A DNA stretch of 6,559 nt from positions 1 to 6,559 of the forward strand of contig CAJTYI010000118.1 in the NCBI GenBank assembly GCA_910584215.1. The letters are read 5' to 3'. This stretch comes from an uncultured Roseburia sp. GTDB lineage: Bacteria; Bacillota; Clostridia; Lachnospirales; Lachnospiraceae. Numbering within the stretch: the first letter of the stretch is position 1; each line of letters opens with the position of its first letter. Positions 5,407-6,559 of the stretch are shown here, piece after piece. Below the pieces are notes generated by a model. That model saw only the letters and a list, made by a program, of their open reading frames with translations, was not told where the DNA came from and did not search any database. The position numbers were made by a program, and so were the translations under genes.

Positions 5407-6318
5407 ATGCATCTATCATCCTATCGCTTTTCAAAGTTATGCTCTGCGGCCCTTTTGCTCCTATTTGGCGCAATCTTGTTTACGGTTGCAAAGCAGGCGG
5501 CACCACCTGCCGTCTCTGACGGTGAATATCTGATTACCCAGTACGCGGATGCCTCCGGCGCGCAGGGCACATGCTATACGATCGAGAATGAAAACGAGTT
5601 TTATATTATCGACGGCGGCTGGGCAGAAAATGAGGCGGCACTGCGCGGCATCATCGCTGCCCACGGAAACCACGTCAACGGCTGGGTCATCTCCCATCCT
5701 CACAGAGACCATGCCGGCGCTTTTAACGCCATCTACCAGGCCCCTGGGGATATCATCATCGACGCTGTCTACGACAATGGTTTTGACTATGATTTTATCG
5801 AATCTGTCGGGGAACCCTATGATGACATCACTGTCATGGAACGCTATGTGGCGCTGACGGCAAATGACCCCAAAGTGACGCATTTAAAGCGCGGCGATGT
5901 TTTTTCCCTTGGCGCGCTCTCCGCCAAAGTGCTCAACGCCTGGGACGAATATGTTCTCTACACGGTCGGTGACGAAAAAGATTACCAGAACAACGGTTCT
6001 CTGCTTCTGCTGATTGAAAATCAAAACAGCAGCATACTTTTTTGCTCCGATATCAAGTATGATATGAATGATCTGCTCGGGGAAATGGCGCTGCCGGAAA
6101 TCTCCTGCGATTATGTGCAGGTCGGACACCACGGCAATTGGTCGTTCTCCGAGGATTTTTACGAGAAAACAGGGGCTTCGGTGTTCCTTTTTGACGCTCC
6201 TGCCGAGATCACCGAGAGCGGAAACTTCCCGGCCAAAGAACTGAAAGACGGGTTTGTGAAAAAAAATGGCACCGTCTACGATTTCTCGACGGCACCCAAC
6301 CACTTAATATTAGATTGA
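5407..6318 (+). CDS. Exported or membrane-anchored metallo-beta-lactamase-fold hydrolase (303 aa)
   Basis: Residues about 11-28 form a hydrophobic segment after a short basic N-terminus (RFSK), fitting a signal peptide or signal anchor; there is no convincing lipobox. The MBL fold follows: YIIDGGW (66-72), the metal-binding HxHxDH motif as HPHRDHAGA (97-105; H97, H99, D101, H102), NNGSLLLLIE (195-204), LFCSDI with the likely bridging D215, and GHHGN (240-244) supplying a further histidine. The DGG, NxxS, SD and GHHG pattern resembles the ComEC/Rec2-type MBL subfamily. However, the protein lacks the competence membrane channel and OB domains, so it is a stand-alone hydrolase and not ComEC. The substrate is unknown; phosphoester, nucleotide, lipid-phosphate or choline-type substrates are all conceivable. 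The ATG at 5407 is supported by AGGAG 7 bases upstream. It is divergent from the glycosyltransferase cluster, so a link to surface glycan is suggested only by position. No clear terminator follows it. Confidence 0.9.
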   Translation: MHLSSYRFSKLCSAALLLLFGAILFTVAKQAAPPAVSDGEYLITQYADASGAQGTCYTIENENEFYIIDGGWAENEAALRGIIAAHGNHVNGWVISHPHRDHAGAFNAIYQAPGDIIIDAVYDNGFDYDFIESVGEPYDDITVMERYVALTANDPKVTHLKRGDVFSLGALSAKVLNAWDEYVLYTVGDEKDYQNNGSLLLLIENQNSSILFCSDIKYDMNDLLGEMALPEISCDYVQVGHHGNWSFSEDFYEKTGASVFLFDAPAEITESGNFPAKELKDGFVKKNGTVYDFSTAPNHLILD

Positions 6319-6559
6319 TAATAATTTATAGGTTATTCACCGTTTTACTTGGTATCATAAAAATGAATAATTATGAATATCTGTTCTATCGGAAGTGATA
6401 TAAATTTTTATATTCACAACGTAAATGCGGTGTCCAGTCGGTGGCATTGCTGCAGGTGCTTCTTGCTTTTTGACCTCCGAAGAAACGTCTGGGGTTCTGG
6501 CATGCCGTTTTGGGCATCGGGTTGCGCGTCTTTTCAGTGTTGAACCACCTCGTCGTGTC
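6319..6559. other. No assignable gene; A+T-rich spacer then G+C-rich edge sequence
   Basis: Bases 6319-6420 are strongly A+T-rich. They contain an imperfect 10-pair stem (GTGATATAAA, 6395-6404, against TTTATA-T-TCAC, 6407-6417, with one bulged T) that lacks a T-run and is only a weak terminator candidate. From about 6421 the sequence becomes G+C-rich. On the minus strand two overlapping frames are open to the edge: 6558-6355 (67 codons plus stop) and 6559-6386 (57 codons plus stop). Neither translation shows a domain I recognise. One could be the C-terminal end of a gene outside the window, or the stretch may be the end of a repeat or mobile element. Confidence 0.4.

Noticed and set aside
5461..5883. 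Minus-strand open frames opposite the MBL-fold gene (5461-5883 and 5884-6303)
   Set aside because: They are shadows of a gene with intact catalytic motifs and its own ribosome binding site; neither shows a domain.

Overview
The window most likely comes from a Gram-positive Clostridia genome, probably Lachnospiraceae. The reasons are the strong AGGAG-type ribosome binding sites, intermediate G+C coding DNA between A+T-rich control regions, a short zinc-ribbon protein of a type I associate with that family, and long double-domain GT2 glycosyltransferases typical of Firmicute surface-polysaccharide loci. This taxonomic call is an inference from style; no rRNA or marker gene is present.

Positions 1-5129 hold a minus-strand gene cluster. 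In transcription order it has: (1) an 820-residue protein with an N-terminal pair of predicted beta-rich modules followed by two GT-A glycosyltransferase domains (5129-2667); (2) a 66-residue zinc-ribbon protein (2594-2394); (3) a 255-base gap filled with nested inverted repeats (2152-2389); (4) a 653-residue tandem GT2 glycosyltransferase paralogous to the first (2138-177); (5) the first 56 codons of another GT2 glycosyltransferase running off the left edge (169-1), with its ribosome binding site overlapping the stop codon of the gene before it. The set looks like the assembly part of a locus for a rhamnose-rich or similar cell-wall polysaccharide, capsule or glycan. The sugar, linkage and acceptor cannot be read from this window.

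Positions 5130-5406 are a divergent control region. It has one plausible sigma-A-type promoter firing left into the glycosyltransferase cluster and another firing right into a 303-residue metallo-beta-lactamase-fold hydrolase (5407-6318). That hydrolase has an N-terminal hydrophobic segment and an intact HxHxDH metal motif, so it is probably outside the membrane or anchored in it.

Positions 6319-6559 contain no gene I can name. About 100 A+T-rich bases are followed by an abrupt shift to G+C-rich sequence at about 6420, in which two overlapping minus-strand frames stay open to the right edge.

I found no defence system, CRISPR array, tRNA, rRNA or recognisable transposase. The least explained part is the structured interval 2152-2389. 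It looks like a repeat-type or RNA-structured element inserted just upstream of the second glycosyltransferase, and it supplies an in-frame but probably false N-terminal extension to that gene.
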